A DNA stretch of 46,055 nucleotides from contig NZ_JACAOY010000018.1 in NCBI RefSeq assembly GCF_013385985.1, forward strand, positions 32,548 to 78,602, read 5' to 3'. Within the stretch, counting starts at the first letter, position 1. Each line of letters starts with the position of its first letter. This document shows, piece after piece, positions 26,399 through 35,455 of this stretch. Under the pieces are notes generated by a model. It saw nothing but the letters and a program-made list of their open reading frames with translations, ran no database searches and was not told the origin of the DNA. Both the position numbers and the translations under genes were made by a program. The DNA comes from Pseudomonas sp. B6002 (GTDB lineage: Bacteria > Pseudomonadota > Gammaproteobacteria > Pseudomonadales > Pseudomonadaceae).

Positions 26399-27217
26399 TT
26401 AGTTCAAGCCGAGCTTGCCACGCAGGGTGGACAGGTCTTCAGCCAGGGTGTTGACCGGGCCAACCAGGGCTTTACGGTCGTTTTCCTTGACCTTGTCATA
26501 GGTCTCGAAACCACCGTCCTTGGTCTTGTACTTGGCCAGGATCTTGTCCACGGTGGCGAAGTTCTTGTCGACCTTGGCCAGGAAGGCCTTGTCTTGCTTC
26601 TCGATCTGGCCACGGAACAGGTCGACGATTTTCTTCGCGCCGTCGATGTTGCCCTGGAAGTCATACAGGTCGGTGTGGCTGTAACGGTCTTCTTCGCCGG
26701 AGATCTTGGTCGCGGCGACTTCTTCGAGCAGGGCTGCGGCGCCGCCCACGACTTTTTCAGGCGGGAAGGTCAGGCCATCAACACGGGTCTTGAGGTCGTT
26801 GACGTCGGTGTTGAGCTTGGCGGTCAGCGTTTCCAGACCTTTGGTGGTGTTTTGCGAGAACAGCACGTATTCGATGCGGTGGAAGCCGGTGAAGTCTTCA
26901 GCGGTCACGCCCTTTTCGTGGTCATCAACACGGGAGTCGATGGACGCGTCGAGGTCGCTGAACAGCTCGGCGATCGGCTCGATGGACTCGTAGTGCACGC
27001 GGGTCGGTGCGTAGAGCTTCTTGGCGGTGGCCAGGTCGCCCTTGTTGATGGCGTCGGTGAAGGCTTTGGTCTGGGTGACCAGCTCGCCGATTTCTTCGGT
27101 CACGTAGATCTTGTAGTCCGAGACCGGGCCTACCAGGTCCAGCGGCGCGGTGGCGGCGAAGGCTGCCAGCGGCGAAAGGGACAGCAACAACGACAACGCA
27201 ATAGTCGACTTCTTCAT
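26399..27217 (-). CDS. efeM: EfeM/EfeO-like periplasmic imelysin-family protein
   Basis: This is a 272-residue exported protein (signal peptide [20 protein letters not shown], cleavage near AFA-AT). It consists of the imelysin/M75-like helical domain only, without the N-terminal cupredoxin domain of EfeO; this is the EfeM form. The metal-binding HxxE motif is in FHRIEYVLF. Homologous segments are shared with the EfeO two genes upstream ([11 protein letters not shown]..., [19 protein letters not shown]). In the efe system such proteins are thought to bind iron in the periplasm. It is the last gene of the operon, 26 bases after efeB. ATG supported by GGAAA upstream. Confidence 0.85.
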   Translation of the reverse strand: MKKSTIALSLLLSLSPLAAFAATAPLDLVGPVSDYKIYVTEEIGELVTQTKAFTDAINKGDLATAKKLYAPTRVHYESIEPIAELFSDLDASIDSRVDDHEKGVTAEDFTGFHRIEYVLFSQNTTKGLETLTAKLNTDVNDLKTRVDGLTFPPEKVVGGAAALLEEVAATKISGEEDRYSHTDLYDFQGNIDGAKKIVDLFRGQIEKQDKAFLAKVDKNFATVDKILAKYKTKDGGFETYDKVKENDRKALVGPVNTLAEDLSTLRGKLGLN

Positions 27218-27243
27218 GGGACAGTTTCCGCTCTGGGTTTATT

Positions 27244-28548
27244 TTAGGTGTTGGCAGTGGTTTGAGGGTGCGTTGCAGCGAGCAGCGTGCGCCCAAGGAA
27301 ATCCTTGGGCCCCGTGACGCCCGGCAAGGTGAAGAAATACCCGCCGCCCACCGGCTTGAGGTATTCCTCCAGAGGCTCGCCGTTGAGCCGGGTTTGTACG
27401 CTGATGAAGCCTTTCTCCAGGTCAGCCTGGTAGCAGATGAACAACAGCCCCATGTCCAGCTGACCGTTTTTATTGACGCCGTTGGAGTAGTTGAACGGCC
27501 GACGCAGGATCAGGTTGGCCTGGGTCTGCGGGGTGCGCGGGTTGGCCAGGCGGATGTGGGCATCGAGCTTGGTCAACTTGCCTTCCGGGTCCTTGCTGTA
27601 GTCAGGCACCTGGGTTTCCTTGTCGCCATCCATAGGCGCGCCGGTTGGTTTGACGCGGCCGATGATGCTTTCCTGTTCTTGCAGGGGCGTGCGGTCCCAG
27701 CGCTCGACGAAGTTACGGATGATCCGCACCGCCTGGTAGCTGCCATGGGCAGCCCAGGCCGGTTCGTCGCTGGTCGGTTGAACCCAGACGATCTGGTCCA
27801 TGGCCTTGTCGTCGGTGGAGTTCGGGTTGGCCGAACCGTCACGGAAACCGAGGAAGTTACGTGCGCTTTGCGCAGGCTCGCCCGGTTTTGCGGGGGCCTG
27901 GGGCGGCACGCTGCCTTCCTGTTTCCAGCGCACCAGCAGCAGGTCCGGCAGGTTCTTCACGATGTCACGCAGGGCGTGAATGTTGGTGTCCGGGGTATTG
28001 GAGCTGAACTGCAGGCTCAGGTCGCCGTGGCACTGCGCAGGCTCCAGCGCGTCGTTGGGGAAACCGACCATGCGGCTCAGGCGCTTGGGTTTGACGGCGG
28101 TGAGGCCAAAGCGCTCATCGAACAGCGATTCGCCGACCGATACGGTGATGGTCAGGTTGTCCGGGGTGACCACCGGGCCGAGAATGCCCGAATCGGTCGG
28201 CGGCAGTTTCGGGTCGACCTGGGGCACGGTGCCGCCGGTCATCAGGAAGCTGATGCGCTCGTTCAGGGTGCGGAACAGGCGCTCCAGGTCTTCCCGGTCG
28301 CTGGCCAGCACGTCAAACGCCACGACCATGCCGCAGGCCGGGCGCGGCGTGACGATGCCGCTCTGGTGTTTGCCGAAGAAGTCGTGGTGGTCCTGGGTCT
28401 TGTCACTGCGCGGTGCGGTGGTGACTTGCTCGGCAGCAGCGGCCATGGCCGGGCAGGTCAGGGTGCTGCCGGCAATCGCCGCGCCGGTGGCGGCCATGCC
28501 CAGCAGGACACGGCGGCGCTGGAGGTTAAGCTGTTCTGAATCACTCAT
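27244..28548 (-). CDS. efeB: Deferrochelatase/peroxidase EfeB (DyP type)
   Basis: This is a 434-residue haem protein of the dye-decolorising peroxidase family with a twin-arginine signal (RRRVLLG at residues 11-17, then a hydrophobic run to PAMA). The distal GxxDG motif is GFRDG (234-238, Asp237). The DAHIRLANPR segment carries the likely proximal His. EfeB works with EfeU/EfeO in ferrous iron uptake and has been reported to draw iron from haem. Start choice: ATG at 28548. A GTG at 28566 overlaps the efeO stop as GTGA and would add six residues; either is possible. Codon and gene order support operon membership between efeO and efeM. Confidence 0.9.
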   Translation of the reverse strand: MSDSEQLNLQRRRVLLGMAATGAAIAGSTLTCPAMAAAAEQVTTAPRSDKTQDHHDFFGKHQSGIVTPRPACGMVVAFDVLASDREDLERLFRTLNERISFLMTGGTVPQVDPKLPPTDSGILGPVVTPDNLTITVSVGESLFDERFGLTAVKPKRLSRMVGFPNDALEPAQCHGDLSLQFSSNTPDTNIHALRDIVKNLPDLLLVRWKQEGSVPPQAPAKPGEPAQSARNFLGFRDGSANPNSTDDKAMDQIVWVQPTSDEPAWAAHGSYQAVRIIRNFVERWDRTPLQEQESIIGRVKPTGAPMDGDKETQVPDYSKDPEGKLTKLDAHIRLANPRTPQTQANLILRRPFNYSNGVNKNGQLDMGLLFICYQADLEKGFISVQTRLNGEPLEEYLKPVGGGYFFTLPGVTGPKDFLGRTLLAATHPQTTANT

Positions 28549-28562
28549 CTGTGCGGTCGTCT

Positions 28563-29765
28563 TCACTGCAGGCCGGAAAGGCCAAGGGCGGGGTCGATTC
28601 CATCGAGTGCAACGGCCAGAGCCTTGGCCTTGTCGGCGATCTGCTTGCGCTGATCGGCGGTAACGCTGTCGTACGCGCTGTAACGGTTATTGACTTTGAA
28701 ACCCGCGAGTTCGCCATCGAACGCGCTGAGGGCGCTGTCGATTTTCGGCAACAGGTCGGCGGCGGATTTGGTCAGCAACGGACGCATCAGCTCGACCACT
28801 TTATGGGCGGCCTCAAGATTGGCGGCAAAGCCGTTCAGGTCGATATGGCTGTAGCGTTCTTCTTCACCGCTGACGGCGCGCACATCGGCCAGGCTATTGA
28901 GGTTGCGCACCACAATGCTCACCAGTTGCTCGGGCGGCAGGGACTGGGCCAACAGCTGTTGCTTGAGGCTGGTCACGTCGGTGACCAGGCGTTGTGCAAC
29001 CGGCGCCAGGCCGTCGAGGCTGCGCTGCTGGAACAGGCTGTATTCGAGGCGGTGGAAGCCGCTGAACGCCGGGTCCTGCTCGCGTTTTTCAAAGTAGTCG
29101 GCGCGGGCGTTGATCGCGTTGTCCAGCTCTGCCAGGCGTTGGGACGCCGGGGCCAGGCGCTGGTAGGCCTCGCGGGCCGGCACGTACAAGGCTTGCGCCT
29201 GGGCCAGGTCGCCGGCGTCGATGGCTTGCTGCAGGGCCGTGGCGGCCTTGACCAATGCGCTGCCTTGGCCGCTCAGGTACACGCGGAATTCCGACAACGG
29301 GCCAATGAAGGCCACCATCGACGGTTTGGCCTTGGCCTGGGCGTCGGATTCTGCCGTCGGTGTCACGTGCAACGTGCCCCGTGGGTTGCTCAACAAGCCA
29401 CAGGTGATGGCGTAGTCGCCAGGCAACAGGTTGGCGTTGATCACCTGGCTGAGGCCCGGGGCGATGTTTTCCCGTTCTTCGATCACCAGCACGCCGTCGA
29501 GGATTTCCCACTCCACGGCCCGGTCGGAGCGGTTGATGATGCGAAAGCTCGCACGCCCGGCGGGCACGGTCAGCTCGTTGGGCTCGCAGGCGTGGCCGTG
29601 GATGGTCACGGCGATTTCGTTGTGGTTGGTCTGGCGTTTGGCGGCGGCCAGCTGTGAGGCGTAGTAGAACAGGCCACCGGCGGCGATCATCACGACCACC
29701 GAGCCGGCCACCGCCCAGCGCAAGGCGCGAGGGGGCGAGGCCGGTTGAGGGGTTGGGTTGGACAA
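28563..29765 (-). CDS. efeO: Iron uptake protein EfeO (cupredoxin plus imelysin domains)
   Basis: This is a 400-residue protein with an N-terminal membrane anchor (AVAGSVVVMIAAGGLFYYAS, about residues 19-38). A cupredoxin-like domain follows (about 48-135; EIAVTIHGHACEPNELTVPAG, then YAITCGLLSNPRGTL) and then the helical imelysin domain with the HxxE motif in FHRLEYSLF. The cupredoxin domain is proposed to oxidise or hold Fe(II) or Cu for EfeU. The start is a TTG at 29765; AAGGA, overlapping the efeU stop codon, lies nine bases before it. The gap from efeU is 10 bases. The single N-terminal helix suggests membrane anchoring rather than free export. Confidence 0.88.
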   Translation of the reverse strand: MSNPTPQPASPPRALRWAVAGSVVVMIAAGGLFYYASQLAAAKRQTNHNEIAVTIHGHACEPNELTVPAGRASFRIINRSDRAVEWEILDGVLVIEERENIAPGLSQVINANLLPGDYAITCGLLSNPRGTLHVTPTAESDAQAKAKPSMVAFIGPLSEFRVYLSGQGSALVKAATALQQAIDAGDLAQAQALYVPAREAYQRLAPASQRLAELDNAINARADYFEKREQDPAFSGFHRLEYSLFQQRSLDGLAPVAQRLVTDVTSLKQQLLAQSLPPEQLVSIVVRNLNSLADVRAVSGEEERYSHIDLNGFAANLEAAHKVVELMRPLLTKSAADLLPKIDSALSAFDGELAGFKVNNRYSAYDSVTADQRKQIADKAKALAVALDGIDPALGLSGLQ

Positions 29766-29775
29766 GAGACGGTCC

Positions 29776-30621
29776 TTACTGGCTGGAAACGGAAGTCGGT
29801 TTGGCGACAGGCTTGGCGGGAGCCGAGGGCAGGAAAAACATCACAAGGGCCACCACCAGATAAATCAGATAAGCACCCAGAGTGCTGACGGTCGGTGCCT
29901 CTTGATAGCCGAACATGCCGGCCAGCACCGAGCCCAGCGGGCTGTCCATGGGCAGCGCAGCGCTGAAGTCGAACAGCACGGTTTGCAGGTGGTTCCACAC
30001 CCCGGCTTCGTGCAGGGCCTGGACCGAATTGGCCAAGATGCCGGCGGCGACCACGAGGATGAACAAACCGGTCCAGCGGAAGAACGCGCCGAGGTTCAAG
30101 CGCATGCTGCCCGAATAGATCAGGAAACCGACCACAATCGCCAGGATCAGGCCGAGCAGGGCGCCGATGGGCGCGCCGGGGCCTTCGCTCTGCTGGAACA
30201 CGGCCAGCAGGAAGAACACCGTTTCCAGCCCTTCGCGGGCCACGGCGAAAAACACCATGGCAATCAGCGCGATCACCTGGTGCTTGGAACCCGCCAGAGC
30301 GTGGTCAAGGGATTCGTGCAGGGCATGCTTGATGGAGCGCGCCACCTTGCGCATCCAGAACACCATGGAGCTGAGAATGCCCACGGCGACCAGGCCGACG
30401 ACGCCTTCGAACAGTTCCTGTTGTTTCTGCGGGAACTCGGCGCTGACCAGCTCCAGGCCCCCACCTACCAGCAAGGCCAGCGCGGCGGCGAGGAAGACGC
30501 CGATCCACACGGCAGGCATCCACTGGCCGCGGCCGGTCTGCTGCAGGTAACTGGCGATGATGCCGACGATCAATGCGGCTTCAATGCCTTCGCGCAGCAT
30601 GATTAGAAAGGGAACAAGCAT
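29776..30621 (-). CDS. efeU: FTR1-type ferrous iron permease EfeU
   Basis: This is a 281-residue integral membrane protein with about seven helices. It carries the two FTR1 iron-translocation motifs REGIE (residues 10-14, in MLREGIEAALIVG) and REGLE (129-133, in VAREGLETVFF). EfeU carries iron across the inner membrane and is the first gene of the efeU-efeO-efeB-efeM operon. The ATG at 30621 gives the usual MLVPFLIMLREGIE start; another ATG at 30633 would add four residues. No good ribosome binding site is seen for either. A strong Fur box lies 41-59 bases upstream. Confidence 0.9.
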   Translation of the reverse strand: MLVPFLIMLREGIEAALIVGIIASYLQQTGRGQWMPAVWIGVFLAAALALLVGGGLELVSAEFPQKQQELFEGVVGLVAVGILSSMVFWMRKVARSIKHALHESLDHALAGSKHQVIALIAMVFFAVAREGLETVFFLLAVFQQSEGPGAPIGALLGLILAIVVGFLIYSGSMRLNLGAFFRWTGLFILVVAAGILANSVQALHEAGVWNHLQTVLFDFSAALPMDSPLGSVLAGMFGYQEAPTVSTLGAYLIYLVVALVMFFLPSAPAKPVAKPTSVSSQ

Positions 30622-30661
30622 TCGGCACCGCATCGAGACTGGATAGGATGCTAATTTGTAA

Positions 30662-30680
30662 CATAATGATACTCATTACT
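30662..30680. promoter_or_regulatory. Fur box of the efe operon
   Basis: The 19 bases at 30662-30680 match 15 of 19 positions of the Fur consensus GATAATGATAATCATTATC (core ATAATGATA and TCATTA). The site lies just upstream of efeU in the divergent region with the AraC gene. Iron repression of efeUOB-M is the expected outcome. Confidence 0.85.
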
Positions 30681-30840
30681 AAACAAGCAATCTTGACCTT
30701 TACTGAACGTTGACTGAACGGCCCGCCAAACGGCCGTCGCGCGGCATGCGTCACAGGGCGACGGGGTTACGCCTACTTTTTTGTGAGCCGAGTGCCTAAG
30801 ATGGCGACTCTCCACGCTACACAGGGCCCGGAACGCGCCA

Positions 30841-31857
30841 ATGTCCGAAAAAGACACCATCTCCATTCACCTTGTCCGCGAGGCGTTGCTGCAAAGCTGT
30901 GCGCCCGGCTTGGCGACCACCGAAGTGCTGAACAAGGTGGGTATCGACCCCGCCTGGCTTGACCTGCCCGACGCCCGCGTACCGGCAACGGCGTATGCGC
31001 GCCTGTGGCGTTTGCTGGCCCGGCGCCTGGACGATGAATTCTTCGGCATGGACCCGCGCAAGCTCAAATCCGGCAGCCTGGAGTTCCTGTGCCGTGCCGC
31101 CATGGCTCAACCGACCCTGGCGCAGGGGCTTGAGGCGGGCCTGGGGTTTTTGTCGTTGATGCTGGATCACCTGCCGGCCCAGTTGGTGCGCCAGCAGAGC
31201 CTGGCCGAGATTGTCTTGCTTGAACCCGAGCCACAGCCCAAGCGCGCGTTTACCTACTTTGCCTATTGGATGATTGTCCACGGCGTGGCGTGCTGGCTGG
31301 CGGGGCGGCGCATTCCGATCCTGGCCATCGAGCTGCGCAGCCCTCAGCCGGATTTTTGTGATGACTACCAGGTGATGTTCTCTGACAACCTGCGGTTTGA
31401 TCGGCCACGCACCCGCATGATTTTTTCTGCCGACTGCCTCGACCTGCCGATCAAGCGCAATGCTGAAGAACTCAAACGTTTCCTTGCCCACGCACCCGCC
31501 AACATCCTCGTCAAATACCGCGATCCCGAAAGCCTCGCCACCCGCATCAAGCACAACCTGCGCCATATGCCCCCCGACACTTGGCCTGAAACCGAGGGCT
31601 TGGCGGCTACCCATTGCATCTCGGCCTCCACTCTGCGCCGCCGCCTGGCGGAGGAGGGGCAGACTTATCAGGGCCTTAAGGACAGCGTGCGCAAAGAGTT
31701 GGCGATTGTGTGGCTGGCGGAACCACAGATCAGCTTTGCCGAGATAGCGGCGCGATTGGGGTTTGCCGATATCAGTTCTTTTTATAAGGCGTTTCGTAAA
31801 TGGGTTGGCTCCAACCCAGGGCACTATCGAAGCCTGATCTTGAGTGAAGCTGATTGA
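30841..31857 (+). CDS. AraC-family regulator (Arabinose_bd/OruR-like)
   Basis: This is a 338-residue regulator. The N-terminal two thirds has the Arabinose_bd-type pattern (LLARRLDDEFFGMDPRKLKSG, EFLCRAAMAQPTLAQGLEAG, YWMIVHGVACWLAGRRIPI), as in OruR and VirF-like regulators. The C-terminal AraC helix-turn-helix pair ends in IAARLGFADISSFYKAFRKW and a G-x-PGHYR tail. Target unknown. It is divergent from efeU across a 219-bp region with a Fur box, but there is no evidence that it controls iron genes. Codon use is like the core genome. Confidence 0.85.
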   Translation: MSEKDTISIHLVREALLQSCAPGLATTEVLNKVGIDPAWLDLPDARVPATAYARLWRLLARRLDDEFFGMDPRKLKSGSLEFLCRAAMAQPTLAQGLEAGLGFLSLMLDHLPAQLVRQQSLAEIVLLEPEPQPKRAFTYFAYWMIVHGVACWLAGRRIPILAIELRSPQPDFCDDYQVMFSDNLRFDRPRTRMIFSADCLDLPIKRNAEELKRFLAHAPANILVKYRDPESLATRIKHNLRHMPPDTWPETEGLAATHCISASTLRRRLAEEGQTYQGLKDSVRKELAIVWLAEPQISFAEIAARLGFADISSFYKAFRKWVGSNPGHYRSLILSEAD

Positions 31858-31952
31858 TCGTTGTGTATGACCCCTCGCAGAGATTTTTCCGATAGAGCAT
31901 TTGTAAATTGTACTTCAGGCTGTGGAGATCTTTCCTCGTGTGAGAACGTCAA

Positions 31953-34900
31953 ATGCCGCTGTCGACATATACCCAGCTACGCGCCCCCGGCACCTCAATT
32001 CCCGGCAATACCCCACAGGCTCCTGTCACCGCGAAATCCACTCCAGTGCCTCCTGGGGAGGGCAGCAACTTCGGTTTGAGCGACGAAAGCGTGCAGCGTT
32101 CCAAACTTAAGACACGCTATCCGGCGCCCACCCAGGAGGAGTTGAACGCGCAGTCGAGCAGTGGGAGAGTGAAGCGTGCCGAGGTCCAGAAGACTCCGGA
32201 GGAAACTCTTTACGAATCACAGTTGGTCGCCAAGATCGACGAAGTGCTCGCGCAGATGAGCAAGTGGGTCGATACGATTTACGCGCCGATTCTGAACCCT
32301 TCGAGCGTGGTGGATGAGGTCATCAAGCAACGTATTCGTGAATATGAAAAGAAGACCGATGACGAAGAGGGAATGACGCCAGATACCAAGTTGACCGTGA
32401 CTTACGTGGAGAAGCAGCCGGCCAACCCGAATCTGCATTTTACGGCTCCCGTTAGAAAGGAAAAGGTCTACACCCTCAGGGAAATCGTCACGGGCACCTA
32501 TTTGAACGACATCAGATTAATGCGCGACAAGTATGGGCAACTCTTCAAGGTCGTGGAAGTTGAACAGCAGGCGCTGGTTGATTTCATTCGCAAAGGGAAC
32601 CCTATACAGAAGCGCCTGGATGACGACTTCGCCGCCTACAAAGCGCGGCCCGGTATCAAGGAAGCATCCGTCGCCTACTATGAAAGCAGAGTGCGTAGCG
32701 CGGCCCTGAATTATCTAGAGAGAACACCCGTCACAGACCCTGGTTACAAGTTGATGAGTGCCTTCCTGAGCGGTGATCTCAAGACGTCGCAGGTTAAGTT
32801 CCATGGAACAGTGGTCAATGGCGTATTTGCGGTCACACTAGGCGAAAAAGCGGTCCTGTGCAGCGTAGATGATGACATTTCCTTTTATATTGGCGAGCGA
32901 AATAATCGCTATTGGAAGTTTGGTGCTCCCCAAAGTGAACCTGAACCGACGTATCCAACAGACCCTGAATTCAAGGAATGGATCACCCAGAAATTACCAA
33001 TTATCGAACAGCTGAAAACGCAGAGAAATACGCAGGCATTCGATGTCCTCAAAGACAAAGACTCCACGAATGCGCACATCGGAATTTCGAGGACGGTCGG
33101 GCAGATCAATAAGAAGCCTTTTAGCTTCGAAGCTCAAGACAGTACAAAAAAACTCGCCGGGGCGTTATACGAAGGGAATATCGCGCGTGTCGGTTCGGAT
33201 ATTGACTCGTTGATCTATACCAAATGGGAGGATTTCGGGCTGGAAGCTTTGAGCGTGATAGCGCAAATGTTAAATACCTTCAGCCATTTGGCGACGTTGG
33301 CCAGTGCTGGAACGGGGATGTTTATGCTCAAGGTGGTCAGCTTTGCTGCGCTCGGCGCCGCCAACGCCGGGGTGAATGCCTTGCGGGGTGCGATCACCGA
33401 TGACCCCACTGTACGAGATGGCGCCAATCGAGCGGCGTTTATCTCATTGCTGACGACTGCCATTCAATCGACGCTGTCGGGCTTTTTTTTCGCTGGTGGC
33501 AAGGCGATCGACGCAGGAAGGACCGTGAATAAATTTGCTTCGCCAATTGGCTATCAACGATTTGCCAAGCAGTACATTAACGCCAACTTGCCGCGTATCG
33601 TTCGTGAGTACTTGGGCAAACGCGTGGGCAGCAAGGTAGTTCAGCCCACTCAGAACTTGAAATTGCCGATTGAGAGCAAGCCTGGCACTTCCCCTGCTCC
33701 TGCTCCTGCTCCTGCTCCCGCTCCTGCCCCAACGGCGGGGCCCGGCTTTGGAGGCGTGAATGTCCCTTGGAACAAAATGAACGATGCTCAAAAGATCGAG
33801 CACGTGCAATTTAAAGCGACCACCTCAGCCACCGGGTTGCAACTGATTGGGCAAACCAGCAAGCACGCGGTCAAAGCGTCGATCGCCAATAACCTGCTAC
33901 CGCACGGCTCAGACCTGCAGGTGCCACGTACTTGGAGCAGCGGTGCTACCGAGACCAAGTTTGCCATAGTGAAGTTGCAAACCGAGTTAAAGCGTCTGAA
34001 GGCAATCAATGAGTTTTTGGGTGGGCTGCGTACTAATACTCCTGCGCTGGAAGTGACTCCGACGATGGGCCAGCCGATCAATGCGGCAGCTGCATGGGTA
34101 GCAGCATCCAGCAGCGTGAAGCTCCCCCAGGAACAGGTACGCAAGCTGATTGAACAGTTTCAAGACGCAGATTTGACCGATATGCGTGTGATTGAGGACA
34201 TTCAACGGTCGTTGTCAGGCACGTCGACCGATTTTCGCGCCACAGGTACCAGCAACCTGCTGGGCACTGATATAGCCCATGCGGCCTTCGAGGCGCGCCT
34301 CAAGCCGCTTGATGCTCCTGCTGGGCTGTCGCGCGCGAGTTGGTTGTTTGCGCTGACCAAGAGTTACCAACCGTTCGGAAAAAACAATGACCCATTGGCC
34401 AGGGTGCTGTACGCCCTGGCGGACCTTCAAGACTCGAACAACAACGGGTTCAAGGCGATCACAAAAACCACCGAACTGAAATTGTCGCGGCCTGAGCCAG
34501 TGCAGGCCCCCATCCCCAGCAACAGGCGCCAAATAAGCACTGCGCCGCCCGTCGTCGATTCCAGGGTGCAGCCATTTCGACAGATTGAAGCCAACCCTAG
34601 CAGTGAGTTGCCCGCTGAAATGCAGGGTTTCATGAACACGCTCCGCAATGATCCCAAATTATCCACGGCGTTTACGAATCCTGCAGGGGAGTGCGCCAGA
34701 TGCGCGGAAATTGTCGCCGATTTCATGCGGCGCAATGGATTTAAAAACATCAAGTACCGAACCCTGCTTATATGGCCTACGCGTAACCCGAACAGCGTGC
34801 AAAATCACTTTTTCCCTATCGGCGATTTCAACGGCAAGACGTACGCCTTTGACCTGACGGCGCCCCAGTTCGCTAATAAAGGCATGCCTTCGTTGTCTGA

Positions 34901-35210
34901 GCCGATGATCCTGCCGGAACCGGCACTGATGAGAAAGTATCAAACGGCAAATGAAAAAATGCTGATCAAATACAAGGACTTCTCTAACCTGAGGTCGGCG
35001 GAAACCGAACTTTCTACCTTGTCTACTCCTGGGCCAAATGAGTTCATTGAAGGTGGATACACGCTCAATCAAGGCTGGAACACTTCTCCGGCCACACCAC
35101 CTGCCGCTCCTAAGGAACGTGGCCCGGGCAGGATCACTTTGGATGACATCACGCGCTTTTTCAGGAATCGAGCGCCAGCTGCGGATCGGCGGAGGAACCC
35201 TTCTGGCTGA
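31953..35210 (+). CDS. Large toxin/effector-like protein with candidate papain-like C-terminal domain
   Basis: This is a 1085-residue protein of visibly lower GC than its neighbours. No signal peptide is seen. Residues 85-480 resemble, in my reading, the N-terminal region of Pseudomonas dermonecrotic-toxin/DUF6543-type proteins (inference). Hydrophobic stretches at 429-470 and 494-516 could insert in membranes. A Pro-Ala linker (581-592) separates a helical middle region from the C-terminal domain. There Cys914 and Cys917 in GECARCAEIVADF, His952 in QNHFFPIGDF and Asp967 in YAFDL form a possible Cys-His-Asp triad. The Cys-to-His gap is 35 or 38 residues and the His-to-Asp gap 15, close to the Pasteurella toxin C3 domain (40 and 15). 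The start has only a weak GAGAA upstream. No immunity gene is evident. Confidence 0.65.
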   Translation: MPLSTYTQLRAPGTSIPGNTPQAPVTAKSTPVPPGEGSNFGLSDESVQRSKLKTRYPAPTQEELNAQSSSGRVKRAEVQKTPEETLYESQLVAKIDEVLAQMSKWVDTIYAPILNPSSVVDEVIKQRIREYEKKTDDEEGMTPDTKLTVTYVEKQPANPNLHFTAPVRKEKVYTLREIVTGTYLNDIRLMRDKYGQLFKVVEVEQQALVDFIRKGNPIQKRLDDDFAAYKARPGIKEASVAYYESRVRSAALNYLERTPVTDPGYKLMSAFLSGDLKTSQVKFHGTVVNGVFAVTLGEKAVLCSVDDDISFYIGERNNRYWKFGAPQSEPEPTYPTDPEFKEWITQKLPIIEQLKTQRNTQAFDVLKDKDSTNAHIGISRTVGQINKKPFSFEAQDSTKKLAGALYEGNIARVGSDIDSLIYTKWEDFGLEALSVIAQMLNTFSHLATLASAGTGMFMLKVVSFAALGAANAGVNALRGAITDDPTVRDGANRAAFISLLTTAIQSTLSGFFFAGGKAIDAGRTVNKFASPIGYQRFAKQYINANLPRIVREYLGKRVGSKVVQPTQNLKLPIESKPGTSPAPAPAPAPAPAPTAGPGFGGVNVPWNKMNDAQKIEHVQFKATTSATGLQLIGQTSKHAVKASIANNLLPHGSDLQVPRTWSSGATETKFAIVKLQTELKRLKAINEFLGGLRTNTPALEVTPTMGQPINAAAAWVAASSSVKLPQEQVRKLIEQFQDADLTDMRVIEDIQRSLSGTSTDFRATGTSNLLGTDIAHAAFEARLKPLDAPAGLSRASWLFALTKSYQPFGKNNDPLARVLYALADLQDSNNNGFKAITKTTELKLSRPEPVQAPIPSNRRQISTAPPVVDSRVQPFRQIEANPSSELPAEMQGFMNTLRNDPKLSTAFTNPAGECARCAEIVADFMRRNGFKNIKYRTLLIWPTRNPNSVQNHFFPIGDFNGKTYAFDLTAPQFANKGMPSLSEPMILPEPALMRKYQTANEKMLIKYKDFSNLRSAETELSTLSTPGPNEFIEGGYTLNQGWNTSPATPPAAPKERGPGRITLDDITRFFRNRAPAADRRRNPSG
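33691..33730 (+). repeat. Hexanucleotide (CCTGCT)n tract within the toxin-like gene
   Basis: A run of CCTGCTCCTGCT-type hexamers encodes the Pro-Ala linker at residues 581-592 of the toxin-like protein. It is a slippage-prone tract; gain or loss of whole units would only change linker length. Confidence 0.7.
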
Positions 35211-35264
35211 CATCTACAAGCCAGCCTCGGGGCAGGCATATCACTACGGGCGCTCTAGCAGTGA

Positions 35265-35396
35265 TCGGGTAAGTTGCCACTGGCTGACGGTCTGTTTGCG
35301 GCCGCGGTCCGCTTCAAGGCATTGACACCCGCAGGAGAAGATGATCTGAACCCTCAGGTAATAACGTTGAAACAAACAGGCCCTGTGGTCGAATGA
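35265..35396 (+). pseudogene. Orphan C-terminal coding fragment
   Basis: A frame with no start reads SGKLPLADGLFAAAVRFKAL and continues to QTGPVVE before a TGA at 35394-35396. It looks like the C-terminus of some protein. Two stops lie just upstream in the same frame (35256-35258, 35262-35264). It is the same frame as the toxin-like gene but separated from it by stops. I do not know its parent gene. It adds to the impression of gene decay here. Confidence 0.3.
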
Positions 35397-35401
35397 TCCA
35401 C

Positions 35402-35455
35402 GGGGCTAAAAATTGGCTGGATGCGGCCAACCAAAGGAGCTCTTTACCTCACTTG
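35402..35455. repeat. 54-bp direct repeat, left copy
   Basis: GGGGCTAAAAATTGGCTGGA and following bases, to TCACTTG, are repeated at 36610-36663 with two mismatches. The right copy covers the terminator end and stop codon of oprN; the left copy covers the same position of the decayed oprN copy. Confidence 0.85.

Noticed and set aside
33691-33730. The CCTGCT repeat as a CRISPR or regulatory repeat
   Set aside because: It lies in frame inside a coding region and encodes a Pro-Ala linker; there are no spacers.
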